A stretch of DNA of 64,000 nt from an uncultured Trichococcus sp. (GCF_963667775.1 NZ_OY764015.1:62001-126000), one strand, 5' to 3'; shown: positions 27,296 to 35,835, numbered from the stretch's first letter. The notes: generated by a model not told the origin, from the letters alone. Program-made: numbers and translations.

Positions 27296-28270
27296 TTGGA
27301 CATGTTTGAAGGCTTAAGCCAAAAAATCGTAGGAAAAAAGATTAAAATCGTTTTCCCGGAAGGCTTAGAACCAAGAATCTTAGGCGCAGTCGTACGTCTT
27401 AAAGCGGAAGACTTAGTGGAACCAATCGTTATCGGAAATGTGGATGCAGTCAAAGAAGCTGCAAAAGGCCGCGGATTCAGACTGAGTGGCATCCAAATCG
27501 TCGATCCAACTGATTATGCTGAAATCGATGAAATGGTTGCATCTTTTGTCGCACGCCGTAACGGTAAAGTCACTGAAGAACAAGCTAGAAAATTATTGTT
27601 GGATGAAAATTATTTCGGAACAATGATGGTGCACATGGGCTTAGCTGATGGTTTAGTGAGCGGTGCCGTTCACTCTACTGGCGATACTGTACGCCCAGCA
27701 CTTCAAATCATCAAAACAAAACCAGGCGTAAGCCGCACAAGTGGTGCTTTCATTATGATCCGTGGTACTGAAAGATTCCTGTTCGCTGACTGTGCAATCA
27801 ACATCAATCCTGGCGCTCAAGAATTGGCTGAAATCGCTGTCGAAAGTGCTAAAACAGCTGAAATGTTCGAAATCCAACCAAATGTTGCTTTGATGAGCTT
27901 CTCAACAAAAGGTTCAGCAGCATCACCAGAAGTCGACAAAGTCGTGGAAGCAACCAGAATCGCAAAAGAATTGGCTCCTCAATACAACATCGACGGCGAA
28001 TTGCAATTCGATGCTGCTTTTTCTGAAGTGGTCGCTAAACAAAAAGCACCAGGCTCAACTGTAGCCGGTAAAGCTAAAGTATTCATTTTCCCTGAAATCC
28101 AATCAGGAAACATCGGCTACAAGATCGCACAACGTTTCGGCGGATTCGAAGCGGTAGGCCCAATCCTGCAAGGCTTGAACAAACCGATCTCTGATTTGTC
28201 GCGCGGATGCAATGAAGAAGATGTCTACAAAACAGCGATCATCACAGCAAACCAAACACTGCTTGATTAA
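27296..28270 (+). CDS. pta: Phosphate acetyltransferase
   Basis: 324 residues. It converts acetyl-CoA and phosphate to acetyl-phosphate in the acetate-forming, ATP-yielding pathway. TTG 27296 is chosen as start because GGAGGG is seven bases away; the in-frame ATG at 27302 is too far. Typical motifs are KIKIVFPEGLEPRIL, GLADGLVSGAVHSTGDTVRPALQII and PGSTVAGKAKVFIFPEIQSGNIGYKIAQRFGG. Codon use is clearly biased toward a few codons compared with its neighbours, as expected for a highly expressed gene. Followed by tsaE, an order common in lactic acid bacteria. Confidence 0.95.
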   Translation: MDMFEGLSQKIVGKKIKIVFPEGLEPRILGAVVRLKAEDLVEPIVIGNVDAVKEAAKGRGFRLSGIQIVDPTDYAEIDEMVASFVARRNGKVTEEQARKLLLDENYFGTMMVHMGLADGLVSGAVHSTGDTVRPALQIIKTKPGVSRTSGAFIMIRGTERFLFADCAININPGAQELAEIAVESAKTAEMFEIQPNVALMSFSTKGSAASPEVDKVVEATRIAKELAPQYNIDGELQFDAAFSEVVAKQKAPGSTVAGKAKVFIFPEIQSGNIGYKIAQRFGGFEAVGPILQGLNKPISDLSRGCNEEDVYKTAIITANQTLLD

Positions 28271-28274
28271 TCAA

Positions 28275-28316
28275 AAAATGGAAAGCCTGGATCGAATCCA
28301 GCTTTCCATTTTTTTG
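28275..28316 (+). terminator. Terminator of pta
   Basis: AATGGAAAGCCTGGAT / ATCCAGCTTTCCATT (near-perfect) followed by T7. Confidence 0.92.
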
Positions 28317-28425
28317 TTGCACCCCAAATTGGAACTTGCGTAAAAAAATGGTGCATTCCGGGGTGAATATTCCTATAATAAGGAATGGAACAAAATAAAT
28401 TGGTGAAGATGGAGGCAGAATCAGA

Positions 28426-28908
28426 ATGTTCACCTTAACAGCAAAGAATGAGGAAGAAACAATGTGGATAGCCGCGCAATTGGCGCAGCTGTTGGAACCG
28501 AAAGATGTCATTCTCCTGGAGGGAAATCTAGGTGCCGGCAAAACCACTTTTACAAAAGGTTTGGCGAAGGGGCTGGGCATTGACACGGTCATAAAGAGCC
28601 CCACGTATACTTTGATCAGAGAGTACACGAAAGGCAGGTTGCCACTGTACCATATGGATGTTTACCGTTTGGAGGATGTCGGGGGCGACGATTTGGGCTT
28701 TGAAGAATATCTTTATGGAAATGGCGTTTCGGTGATTGAGTGGGCTACGTTCATCGAAGAGGAATTGCCGGATACGTATTTGACGATCCGATTGGTTCCT
28801 TCCGGGGAATTTTTTGAAAACCGAGAAATCACTTTTCTCCCGAACGGCGAACGCTATGATGCTTTGGTTGAAACATTACAGAGACTACTCATGAAAGAAG
28901 GTCAATAG
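28426..28908 (+). CDS. tsaE: tRNA threonylcarbamoyladenosine biosynthesis ATPase TsaE
   Basis: 160 residues with Walker A LEGNLGAGKTTFTKGL, switch-like SPTYTLIREY, and Walker B-like LYHMDVYRLED. TsaE is the ATPase that works with TsaB and TsaD to make the t6A37 modification of ANN-decoding tRNAs. The length and motif order are those of the family. It is followed one base later by a GNAT gene. Confidence 0.95.
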   Translation: MFTLTAKNEEETMWIAAQLAQLLEPKDVILLEGNLGAGKTTFTKGLAKGLGIDTVIKSPTYTLIREYTKGRLPLYHMDVYRLEDVGGDDLGFEEYLYGNGVSVIEWATFIEEELPDTYLTIRLVPSGEFFENREITFLPNGERYDALVETLQRLLMKEGQ

Positions 28909-28909
28909 T

Positions 28910-29440
28910 ATGCGCAAGAGAGAGAAAGTCGAAATCATGATCCGGGAAGCCATCCCGGCCGATGCAAAAGACATCATCGCCTTCAGCAAAAAAACCGGCG
29001 CTGAGACACCTTATTTGGCATACGGGGCTGAAGGTTTGGAATTGTCCGAAGCCTTCGAGGAACTGTATCTGGAAGACTTGATGGAGAAAGACAACAATGT
29101 GATGCTGATTGCGACGATAAACAATAAACAACTGATCGGCTTGGCATCCGTCGGGGCAACGGACAAACCGAAGCTTAGGCACGTGGGGGAAGTCGGTATA
29201 ACTGTCGAAAAGGATTATTGGGGATTCGGAATCGGCTCGGTGCTGATGGAAGAAATCGAGACTTGGGCAATCGAGAGCGGCGTGATCCGCCGTTTGGAAC
29301 TGACGGTCCATGGCGGAAACGAACGGGCTATCCATCTTTATGAAAAAATGGGTTACCAGCAAGAAGCGGTGATGCCACGTGCCATGCTGATCGATGGGGA
29401 ATTTATCGATGGCGTCTTGATGAGCTTGATGATCGATTAA
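28910..29440 (+). CDS. GNAT-family N-acetyltransferase
   Basis: 176 residues. The acetyl-CoA binding core reads VGITVEKDYWGFGIGSVLMEEIETWA, and the C-terminal strand has NERAIHLYEKMGYQQEAVMPRAM. AAGAAGGT stands nine bases before the ATG, inside the end of tsaE. Co-transcribed with tsaE. The position resembles RimI, but the sequence is closer to general GNAT proteins, so the substrate is left open. Confidence 0.88.
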   Translation: MRKREKVEIMIREAIPADAKDIIAFSKKTGAETPYLAYGAEGLELSEAFEELYLEDLMEKDNNVMLIATINNKQLIGLASVGATDKPKLRHVGEVGITVEKDYWGFGIGSVLMEEIETWAIESGVIRRLELTVHGGNERAIHLYEKMGYQQEAVMPRAMLIDGEFIDGVLMSLMID

Positions 29441-29455
29441 CAAGCAGATACAGAG

Positions 29456-29506
29456 TGACGTTTCAGGAAAAAAATTGGTGATATTTTTTCCTGAAACGTC
29501 ATTTTC
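29456..29506 (+). terminator. Terminator of tsaE operon
   Basis: TGACGTTTCAGGAAAAAA / TTTTTTCCTGAAACGTCA, a perfect long stem. The -35 of the next promoter begins four bases after it. Confidence 0.88.
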
Positions 29507-29509
29507 CGC

Positions 29510-29538
29510 TTGACGTGTTAGCGCTTACATGTTATTAT
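29510..29538 (+). promoter_or_regulatory. Promoter with embedded cre (CcpA) site
   Basis: TTGACG, 17-bp spacer, TATTAT. The spacer contains TGTTAGCGCTTACA at 29516-29529, which on the minus strand matches all defined positions of the cre consensus TGWAANCGNTNWCA. A cre inside the core promoter normally means repression by CcpA in the presence of preferred sugars. Confidence 0.85.
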
Positions 29539-29544
29539 GATTAT

Positions 29545-29913
29545 ACAAAGAGAGACATACTAAGTAAGACTAAGAAACAAAAAAGAGTATGCCACTCTTT
29601 CAGGAAAATCCTTCAAAAAGATTTTCCGGTTAACAGCTTTTCAGTTAAGCTGTTAATGCAAAATCTTAGATGGTTCGGAATTTGTGTCCTAGATGCATTT
29701 CTAAGCCATGAAAACTTGAACCATTCTAAGATTAATAAACAGTAGATTTCATTCAAGCAACTGGAAGCGAAAGCTTAGATGACTTGCCTAAAAACCAAGC
29801 GTAACCAGTATTGAAAAGTTCGTAGATCATTAAGATTGAACAATCAATGAAGCGAGGATGAGACTACTGATTTAGGAGGAAGTGTTCTGATTGTTGGAGC
29901 ACTTCCTTTTTTT
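29545..29913 (+). ncRNA. Unidentified structured RNA under a cre promoter
   Basis: About 370 nt from the expected start point to a terminator (AGGAAGTGTTC / GAGCACTTCCT plus T7, 29877-29913). Local hairpins are AAGAGT/ACTCTT (29583), GGAAAATC/GATTTTCC (29603-29627) and TTAACAGCTT/AAGCTGTTAA (29630-29656). A long-range arm pairs AATCTTAGA-TGGTTC (29662-29676) with GAACCA-T-TCTAAGATT (29718-29733). An AAGC-GAAA-GCTT tetraloop hairpin lies near 29765. No reading frame with a ribosome site is present. I do not find rnpB or tmRNA hallmarks. The terminator closes the transcript well before the next gene, so this is an independent RNA. Confidence 0.65.
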
Positions 29914-29999
29914 GCGTTGTGAAGGGAACGGAAACGGCTTGCTGTCGATATGCATAAAATTTCCACATATGAAAATAATAATTACTGTGCACAAATGAC

Positions 30000-30028
30000 T
30001 TGCATCAATCGAACCTTTGCGTTATTCT
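30000..30028 (+). promoter_or_regulatory. Promoter of the zinc-binding lipoprotein gene
   Basis: TTGCAT, 17-bp spacer, TATTCT, ending two bases before the Zur box. Confidence 0.5.
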
Positions 30029-30030
30029 TT

Positions 30031-30051
30031 AAAACGTAACAATTACGATTT
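30031..30051. promoter_or_regulatory. Zur box
   Basis: A 21-bp inverted repeat with half-sites AAAACGTAA and TTACGATTT. It differs at two positions from the Bacillus Zur operator built on AAATCGTAAT-N-ATTACGATTT. It lies at the transcription start of a zinc-binding lipoprotein gene. Confidence 0.8.
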
Positions 30052-30115
30052 GAGGCTGAGAAGTCATCATCCGATTTTTGGATAGTCCATAATAGAGAAG
30101 ACGGAGGAAGAGAAA

Positions 30116-31084
30116 ATGAAACAAAAAAAGAGCATGAAGTGGGCGTTGTCGCTAGTAGGGACAACTGCACTATTGGCTGGTTGCGGAGCAGCCGGGAACA
30201 CAACAGAAAATACGGATTCGGACAAGCTGCAGGTCGTCACGACATTTTATCCGATGTACGATTTTACGAAACAGATAGCACAGGACGATGCCGATGTGAG
30301 CATGCTTTTGGAAGCCGGAATGGAAGTGCATTCCTTTGAGCCATCGAGCCAGATGATCGCCGAAATCCAAGATGCCGATGTTTTCATTTACAATAGCCCG
30401 GAGATGGAGACGTGGGTGCCGGATGTGTTGGCATCCCTCGACACCTCGGATATGGTGGTGATTTGTGCAAGTGACGCAATCACGCTGTTGGAGTATGAAG
30501 GCGAGGCCCACGCGCATGATCACGAGTCCGAGGAGGAAGGAGCGGAGGTTGGGCATTCGCACACTGTCGATCCGCATGTTTGGTTGGATCCTGTGCTGGC
30601 GCAGACAGAGGTTACGACGATTGCGGAAGGATTGGCCGAAGTGGATCCAGACAATGCTAAGGATTATCTGGAAAATGCCGGAATTTATAACGGGAAACTG
30701 AAGGAATTAGATGAAGCCTATCAGGCTGCGTTTGAGGGAGCAGAAAACCGTACTTTCGTGACACAACATGCAGCCTTTGCCTATTTGGCGGCCCGCTATG
30801 ATCTAAACCAGATTTCTGTAACGGGTCTGAACGCTGAAGTTGAACCGAGTGCGGCAGCTTTGGCGACACTTTCCGATTACGTGAAAGCCAACAATATTTC
30901 GCACATTTATTTTGAAAATAATGCTTCTTCACAGACCGCGGAGACGCTGGCCGAAGAGGTTGGCGTGGAATTGGCGGTATTGAGTCCTCTTGAAGGGATC
31001 ACCGAAGAAGACCAGAAAAAGGGTGCGGATTATATTTCGGTCATGCTGGAAAATCTTGAGGCATTGAAGAAAAGCGTCAACTGA
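30116..31084 (+). CDS. Zinc ABC transporter substrate-binding lipoprotein (ZnuA/AdcA type)
   Basis: 322 residues with a lipobox LLAGC (about Cys23). The cluster A-I fold binds metal through histidines: EVHSFEPSS, HTVDPHVWLD and TQHAAFAYLA, with a final acidic site near ENNASSQTAETLAEE. A His/Glu-rich loop (HAHDHESEEEGAEVGHSH, about residues 126-143) precedes the second motif and is characteristic of zinc chaperoning. No permease or ATPase gene is adjacent, so it must use a transporter encoded elsewhere. The Zur box upstream supports zinc. Confidence 0.93.
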   Translation: MKQKKSMKWALSLVGTTALLAGCGAAGNTTENTDSDKLQVVTTFYPMYDFTKQIAQDDADVSMLLEAGMEVHSFEPSSQMIAEIQDADVFIYNSPEMETWVPDVLASLDTSDMVVICASDAITLLEYEGEAHAHDHESEEEGAEVGHSHTVDPHVWLDPVLAQTEVTTIAEGLAEVDPDNAKDYLENAGIYNGKLKELDEAYQAAFEGAENRTFVTQHAAFAYLAARYDLNQISVTGLNAEVEPSAAALATLSDYVKANNISHIYFENNASSQTAETLAEEVGVELAVLSPLEGITEEDQKKGADYISVMLENLEALKKSVN

Positions 31085-31124
31085 TCCAGAAGTGTTATTG
31101 CTCCTCCTTGGGACGTTTGCGTGC

Positions 31125-31130
31125 TATGAT
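31125..31130 (+). promoter_or_regulatory. Extended -10 of the phosphoribosyltransferase gene
   Basis: TGC followed by TATGAT, 112 bp before the start codon. Confidence 0.4.
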
Positions 31131-31242
31131 TTGGTTGAGAAAAGACTGCAGAAAAAAATTGCAGTGAAAGTCGGAAAACCGTCGAACAACATGCACTTGT
31201 TTCAGTCAATGGGAAGGTATTGTCGGACAAGGAGGGAAAGGT

Positions 31243-31896
31243 ATGTTATTTACCGATCGGAAAGAGGCCGGCATGCTGCTGGCCGAAGCGTTGGAGAAGT
31301 ACCGCGGAGAAGACATTGTCGTATTTGCTTTGCCTAGGGGTGGGGTTCCTTTGGGTGTCGAAATCGCCAAAAAATTGGCGGCACCGCTTGATTTGCTCAT
31401 CACGAAAAAAATCGGACACCCGTTCAATCCTGAATATGCCATCGGTGCCATCACGGAGGATGCGGACCCGATCTTCAATCCGGGCGAGCATGGGGTGCTG
31501 GACAAGAATTGGTTGGAATGGGAGCTGAAGCGGCTTCGCCAGGAAATCAAACGGCGCAGGGAAACGTATGTCGGAGCAGCGAACATCCAGTCCCTCGATG
31601 GCAAGACGGCCATCATCGTGGACGACGGCGTCGCGACCGGATTTACGATGTTGGCCTCGATAGCAGCCCTAAAAAAGCGGAATCCGAAACGCATCATCGT
31701 GGCGGTTCCGGTCACGCCGGAGGATACGGCGAAAAAGATGGACCAATTGGTGGATGCAGTCGTTGCCTTGGAGCGCACGGATGACTATCTGGGCGCTGTG
31801 GGTGCCTATTATGTCCGTTTCGATCAGCTCGATGACGCAGAAGTCGTCTCCTTGCTCCGGAGCATGCATGTGGAGGAGGGCGAGGCAGATGAGTGA
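31243..31896 (+). CDS. Phosphoribosyltransferase domain protein
   Basis: 217 residues. The PRPP-binding loop is IIVDDGVATGFTM (about 123-135), and the N-terminus has FALPRGGVPLGVEIAKKL and TKKIGHPFNPEYAIGAI. This is the COG1926 type of predicted phosphoribosyltransferase, whose acceptor base is unknown. A strong site AAGGAGGGAAAGG precedes the ATG. Its end overlaps the next gene by eight bases; the two families are also known as a single fused polypeptide in other bacteria, which suggests joint action. Confidence 0.88.
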   Translation: MLFTDRKEAGMLLAEALEKYRGEDIVVFALPRGGVPLGVEIAKKLAAPLDLLITKKIGHPFNPEYAIGAITEDADPIFNPGEHGVLDKNWLEWELKRLRQEIKRRRETYVGAANIQSLDGKTAIIVDDGVATGFTMLASIAALKKRNPKRIIVAVPVTPEDTAKKMDQLVDAVVALERTDDYLGAVGAYYVRFDQLDDAEVVSLLRSMHVEEGEADE

Positions 31897-32533
31897 TCAA
31901 GAAAAGGCAGTCAAGATAAGTGGTGCTGGCGTCACTTTGAATGGTGATCTGGTCCTGCACAGAGACCCGAAAGGCCTCGTCATTTTTGCCCATGGCAGCG
32001 GAAGCAGCCGACACAGCGTACGCAACAAATACGTGGCCAGCGTGTTGCGGGCGCATGGCTTGTCCACTTTGTTGCTGGATCTGTTGACGGAAGCTGAAAG
32101 CGAGTGGACCGAAAAGCGTTTCGACATCGATCTGTTGGCCCAGCGGTTGACGCTTGCGGAGAATTGGGCCAAGCAGCAGGATGAAACAAAACAGCTGCCG
32201 ATCGGGTATTTCGGATCCAGTACCGGAGCGGCTGCCGCTCTGCAATCGGCCGCTGCGTTAGGCGATGAAATCAACGCCGTTGTTTCGCGGGGCGGCCGTC
32301 CGGACTTGGCGAAAGCATATTTGGCCAAGGTCACAGCCCCGACGCTGTTGTTGGTGGGCGGCTATGATGACGGCGTGATCGAGCTGAATGAGCAGGCATA
32401 CGCATTGCTGAACTGCAAAAAGGAAATGACCCTCATTCCGGGAGCCACCCATCTGTTCGAAGAAGCGGGTACGCTGGAACAGGTTGCCGAGTTGGCTGCG
32501 CAATGGTTCGTGAAGCAGTTTGCGGAAAAATAA
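31889..32533 (+). CDS. Dienelactone hydrolase-like alpha/beta hydrolase
   Basis: 214 residues from ATG 31889, with GGAGGAGGG just upstream. The oxyanion loop is VIFAHGSGSSRHS, the nucleophile elbow GYFGSSTGAAAAL, the acid VGGYDDGVIEL, and the histidine PGATHLFEE. Cytosolic. It overlaps the phosphoribosyltransferase gene, and the pair likely forms one functional unit whose substrate is not known. Confidence 0.88.
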   Translation: MSDQEKAVKISGAGVTLNGDLVLHRDPKGLVIFAHGSGSSRHSVRNKYVASVLRAHGLSTLLLDLLTEAESEWTEKRFDIDLLAQRLTLAENWAKQQDETKQLPIGYFGSSTGAAAALQSAAALGDEINAVVSRGGRPDLAKAYLAKVTAPTLLLVGGYDDGVIELNEQAYALLNCKKEMTLIPGATHLFEEAGTLEQVAELAAQWFVKQFAEK

Positions 32534-32565
32534 GGCCGACCGAATTGATTCGGACCGGATAACAA

Positions 32566-32612
32566 AAATAAGCAGGACACCTTTCAGTTGAAGGTCGTCC
32601 TGCTTATTTTTT
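32566..32612. terminator. Terminator between convergent hydrolase and SDR genes
   Basis: AATAAGCAGGAC / GTCCTGCTTATT with inner CCTT/AAGG and a T6 run. Confidence 0.9.
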
Positions 32613-32650
32613 GGTGTGCTTCAGCATGCGCGTTATCCCGATAATGCCGA

Positions 32651-33436
32651 TCACTCGGATTCGGGATTGTAGGTCCAGCCATGGTCGTTGTGGTAAATCA
32701 TCAGCTTGGACATCCCGCCGTCGACGGTGAAATTCTGCCCGTTGATGAAGCCGGCTGCATCGCTGCAGAGGAAACGGATCGTCTGCACGATGTCATCGGG
32801 CAGGCCGACGCGGCCTACAGGATGCTGAAGGAGATCCGCGGCTTCATAGTCCGGCTGATAGGCCTCTTCTTTATGGAAGGAACCCGTGTCGATCCAGCCA
32901 GGGCTGATGGAATTGACGCGGGCTTTCCCGGCCAATGAAATGCTGAGGGCATGCGTTAAGGCAAGGATGCCTCCTTTAGCTGCCGAGTAACTTTCGGTGT
33001 CCTTTTGTGACATGAAACCTCGGCTGGATGCGATGTTCACGATCGAAGCGTCAGCTGTGAACACCGGCAAAAACAAGCTTGTCAACAGATACGGCGCCGT
33101 AACACCCAAAGCCAGGACATAATTGAAGTCCTGAAAGGAACACTGCGACAGAATCCCTTTTTTGCTGATGCAGGCGTTGTTCACCAGATAATCGACTTTT
33201 CCGAAGCGTTGCTTGACGGCTTCCGCAAATGCATGAAGGGCAGCTTCCTCCGCAATGTCTCCGTGGTGGAAATAAACGTCTTTCGTTCCGAAACGGGAAA
33301 CGATTTTTTCGCCGGCCTCCCTGTCCGTGTCCACCAATGCGACAGCGGCACCCGCAGCCAAAAACGATTCCACCGTTGCCCGGCCGATGCCGTTCGCTCC
33401 GCCGGTCACTACGACTACACGATTCTGAAAATCCAT
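32651..33436 (-). CDS. Short-chain dehydrogenase/reductase
   Basis: 261 residues of the classical SDR family. The dinucleotide loop is TGGANGIG (about 11-18), followed by NNAC, the catalytic serine in NIASSRG, and YSAAKGG with catalytic Tyr and Lys. The C-terminal FLCSDAAGFINGQNFTVDGGM is standard. NAD(P)-dependent oxidoreductase of unknown substrate. GGAGGAATGGCAT precedes the ATG. No pathway neighbours give a clue. Confidence 0.92.
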   Translation of the reverse strand: MDFQNRVVVVTGGANGIGRATVESFLAAGAAVALVDTDREAGEKIVSRFGTKDVYFHHGDIAEEAALHAFAEAVKQRFGKVDYLVNNACISKKGILSQCSFQDFNYVLALGVTAPYLLTSLFLPVFTADASIVNIASSRGFMSQKDTESYSAAKGGILALTHALSISLAGKARVNSISPGWIDTGSFHKEEAYQPDYEAADLLQHPVGRVGLPDDIVQTIRFLCSDAAGFINGQNFTVDGGMSKLMIYHNDHGWTYNPESE

Positions 33437-33484
33437 ATGCCATTCCTCCAGATTAATTGATACTTCGAATCTATTGCCACCGCA

Positions 33485-34246
33485 TTACAGTGAAAGCTTC
33501 AGCGATACCGGGCAATGGTCGCTACCGAAAATATTTTCATGGATATCGGCAGCGGCCAAGGCATCCTTCAAAGCTTCCGACACAAGGAAGTAGTCGATCC
33601 GCCAGCCGGCATTGTTTTTGCGGGCGTTGAAGCGATAGCTCCACCAGGAATATCTGCCTTCCGCATCGGGATGGAAGTAGCGGAAAGTATCGATGAAACC
33701 GTTGGCGACCAAATCGCTGAACTTGGCGCGTTCCTCGTCCGAAAAGCCCGCGTTCTTGCGGTTTGTTTTCCAATTCTTCAGGTCGATGTTTTCGTGGGCA
33801 ACGTTGAGGTCGCCGCAGACGATGACTGGTTTTTTTGATTCCAGCCCTTTCAGATAAGCCAGAAAGGCCGTCTCCCAATGCATCCGGTAGTCCAGCCGTT
33901 TCAGTTGTTCCTGTGAATTGGGCGTGTAGACAGTGATCAGGTAGAAGTCGGCGTATTCCAGGGTGATGACGCGGCCTTCCGAATCATGGTCGGCATTACC
34001 TATGCCCAACCGGACAGAAAGCGGCGTGTGCTTCGTGAATATGGCTGTGCCGGAATAGCCTTTGCGATCTGCATAATTCCAATAGGACTCATACCCGGGA
34101 AACGTTAAATCAATCTGGCCTTCCTGTAATTTCGTTTCCTGCAGACAAAAGAAATCGGCATCGAATTCCAAAAAAATATCCGCAAAATTCTTGTTTACGA
34201 TGGCCCGCAAGCCATTGACGTTCCATGAGACAAATGTCAGCTCCAT
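33485..34246 (-). CDS. exoA: Exodeoxyribonuclease III / AP endonuclease
   Basis: 253 residues from ATG 34246. All ExoIII motifs are present: SWNVNGLRA, CLQETKLQ, YSGTAIFTK, GDLNVAH, RIDYFL and GSDHCPV. It cleaves DNA at abasic sites and trims 3' ends, acting after glycosylases such as Ung. Length equals Bacillus ExoA. It is 14 bp downstream of a small membrane protein gene and probably shares its promoter. Confidence 0.95.
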   Translation of the reverse strand: MELTFVSWNVNGLRAIVNKNFADIFLEFDADFFCLQETKLQEGQIDLTFPGYESYWNYADRKGYSGTAIFTKHTPLSVRLGIGNADHDSEGRVITLEYADFYLITVYTPNSQEQLKRLDYRMHWETAFLAYLKGLESKKPVIVCGDLNVAHENIDLKNWKTNRKNAGFSDEERAKFSDLVANGFIDTFRYFHPDAEGRYSWWSYRFNARKNNAGWRIDYFLVSEALKDALAAADIHENIFGSDHCPVSLKLSL

Positions 34247-34260
34247 TTTGTTCACCTGCC

Positions 34261-34509
34261 TTAACGCAACGCAATCGTGTAATAAAGGAACAGGATAAAA
34301 ATGACCAGATTGATGGCGGCCAATGTCCACTTCATTTTCGGTTCCAGGATGTTCAGCGCGAAAATTGTTCCAACAATCGGCAAAAACAGCGCCAATACCA
34401 ACGAGGTAGTGGATACGGAACCAGGATCTTTGGTTGTGAAGAGATAAAGCGGATATAGGATGGACAAGAGTGTGAAGGTGATTCCGTTTCTGGTTTGTTT
34501 CGGTTGCAT
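34261..34509 (-). CDS. Small hypothetical membrane protein
   Basis: 82 residues with about three hydrophobic segments (around 10-26, 36-52 and 60-80) and a basic N-terminus. AAGGAGG is placed about seven bases before the ATG, so translation is likely. I do not recognise a family. It precedes exoA on the same strand. Confidence 0.7.
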   Translation of the reverse strand: MQPKQTRNGITFTLLSILYPLYLFTTKDPGSVSTTSLVLALFLPIVGTIFALNILEPKMKWTLAAINLVIFILFLYYTIALR

Positions 34510-34833
34510 AGAGCAGCCTCCTTTTTCTGTTATCTGTAATATTTTACCATACCTGTGCGATCGAACCGCAAGTAAGAGGGCAGGAATTCGTGTTCAAAAA
34601 CGAAAATGGATTCCCACTATCTAACAAAGCTGTTTCAAAATGATTAAATTGTAAATTTTTTCATAAACTTGTGTTAAAATAGCATGAATAGGTGCGGAAT
34701 TGTTTTTGATTAAAATTCAATTAATTTATGGTTAAATAAATATAATTAATTGCTGTCGCTTACTAATTTGATGCAAAACGGAATCAAGTGATGTTAAAAT
34801 GGACTACATAAATAAATTTAGTGGGTGAAATGA
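34510..34833. other. AT-rich divergent intergenic region
   Basis: No gene seen. The region is very AT-rich compared with the surroundings and contains several TATAAT- and TTAAAAT-like hexamers (for example near 34739 and 34795) that could serve murB, but no single promoter stands out. No operator palindrome is obvious. Confidence 0.5.
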
Positions 34834-35748
34834 ATGTTGGGGACGGAAATAAAACAACAGTTTCCTGAAATAATCGTTAAAGAGAATGAGAACTTGTCAT
34901 ATTATACATACACAAAAACAGGTGGCCCAGCGGATGTGCTGGTCTTCCCGAAGTCAAAAGAGGAAGTTGCTGCAATCGTCGCTTGGGTGAATGAAAAACA
35001 AGTACCTTTGACGGTATTGGGCAATTCCAGCAATGTCATCATCAAGGATGGCGGCATCCGCGGCATCGTCATGATCCTGACAGAAATGGACCATATGGAA
35101 GTGAAACGCCATCGTTTGATCGTCCAGAGCGGAGCACGCTTGATCGATGCTTCCCGGATGGCTTTAGCTGAGCGCTTGAGCGGCCTGGAATTTGCATGCG
35201 GCATTCCCGGCAGCGTAGGCGGAGCGGTCTATATGAACGCCGGAGCATATGACGGTGAGGTTGAAGAAGTCATCGAATCCGTAGTGGTGATCACACGCGA
35301 AGGCAAAATAAAAACCTACGCGAAGGATGAACTTGAGTTTTCCTATCGCCACAGTAGGCTACAGGAAACGAACGAAATCGTTCTCGAAGTTGTCTTCGAT
35401 CTGGAAAAAGGCAAGCACGAAGCGATCAAAGCCCGAATGGATGAACTGACTGCTTTGCGCGAATCGAAGCAGCCATTGGAATATCCTTCATGCGGCAGCG
35501 TGTTCAAACGGCCAACCGGTTATTTCACAGGCAAATTGATCCAGGAAGCGGGACTTCAGGGCTTGACTTGGGGTGGTGCACAGGTTTCGATGAAGCATGC
35601 AGGATTCATCGTGAACATCAACCAAGCCACAGCTACCGACTACATTGAACTGATTGCACATATCAAAGAAGTCATAATGGAACATTATGGCGTGCCATTG
35701 GAAACGGAAGTCCGGATCATCGGAGAAGATTCAGTGGGAAGCGTATAG
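34834..35748 (+). CDS. murB: UDP-N-acetylenolpyruvoylglucosamine reductase
   Basis: 304 residues, a cytosolic FAD enzyme that makes UDP-N-acetylmuramate for peptidoglycan. Motifs include YTKTGGPADVL, TVLGNSSNVI, GIPGSVGGAVYMNAGAYDGE and SCGSVFKRP with the catalytic serine, then KLIQEAGLQG. The Tyr-loop-lacking type II organisation fits. It lies two genes upstream of potABCD, and murB directly before potABCD is a known arrangement in streptococci and lactococci. Confidence 0.95.
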   Translation: MLGTEIKQQFPEIIVKENENLSYYTYTKTGGPADVLVFPKSKEEVAAIVAWVNEKQVPLTVLGNSSNVIIKDGGIRGIVMILTEMDHMEVKRHRLIVQSGARLIDASRMALAERLSGLEFACGIPGSVGGAVYMNAGAYDGEVEEVIESVVVITREGKIKTYAKDELEFSYRHSRLQETNEIVLEVVFDLEKGKHEAIKARMDELTALRESKQPLEYPSCGSVFKRPTGYFTGKLIQEAGLQGLTWGGAQVSMKHAGFIVNINQATATDYIELIAHIKEVIMEHYGVPLETEVRIIGEDSVGSV

Positions 35749-35835
35749 GTGAAAAGAAGGCTGGGTGTGAACATTCAGCTCTTTTTTGGATAACACTTAA
35801 TTATTTTTTTGAATATATAATGAAGGAGGATAGCC

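Noticed and set aside
29515-29745. 76-codon frame inside the structured RNA
   Set aside because: It would start upstream of the promoter's start point, lacks a ribosome site, and crosses several stable hairpins.
29545-29913. Identity as RNase P RNA, tmRNA or 6S RNA
   Set aside because: GAGGAAAGTCC-type P-RNA core, tRNA-like tmRNA ends and a 6S-like open bubble on a long rod are not seen.
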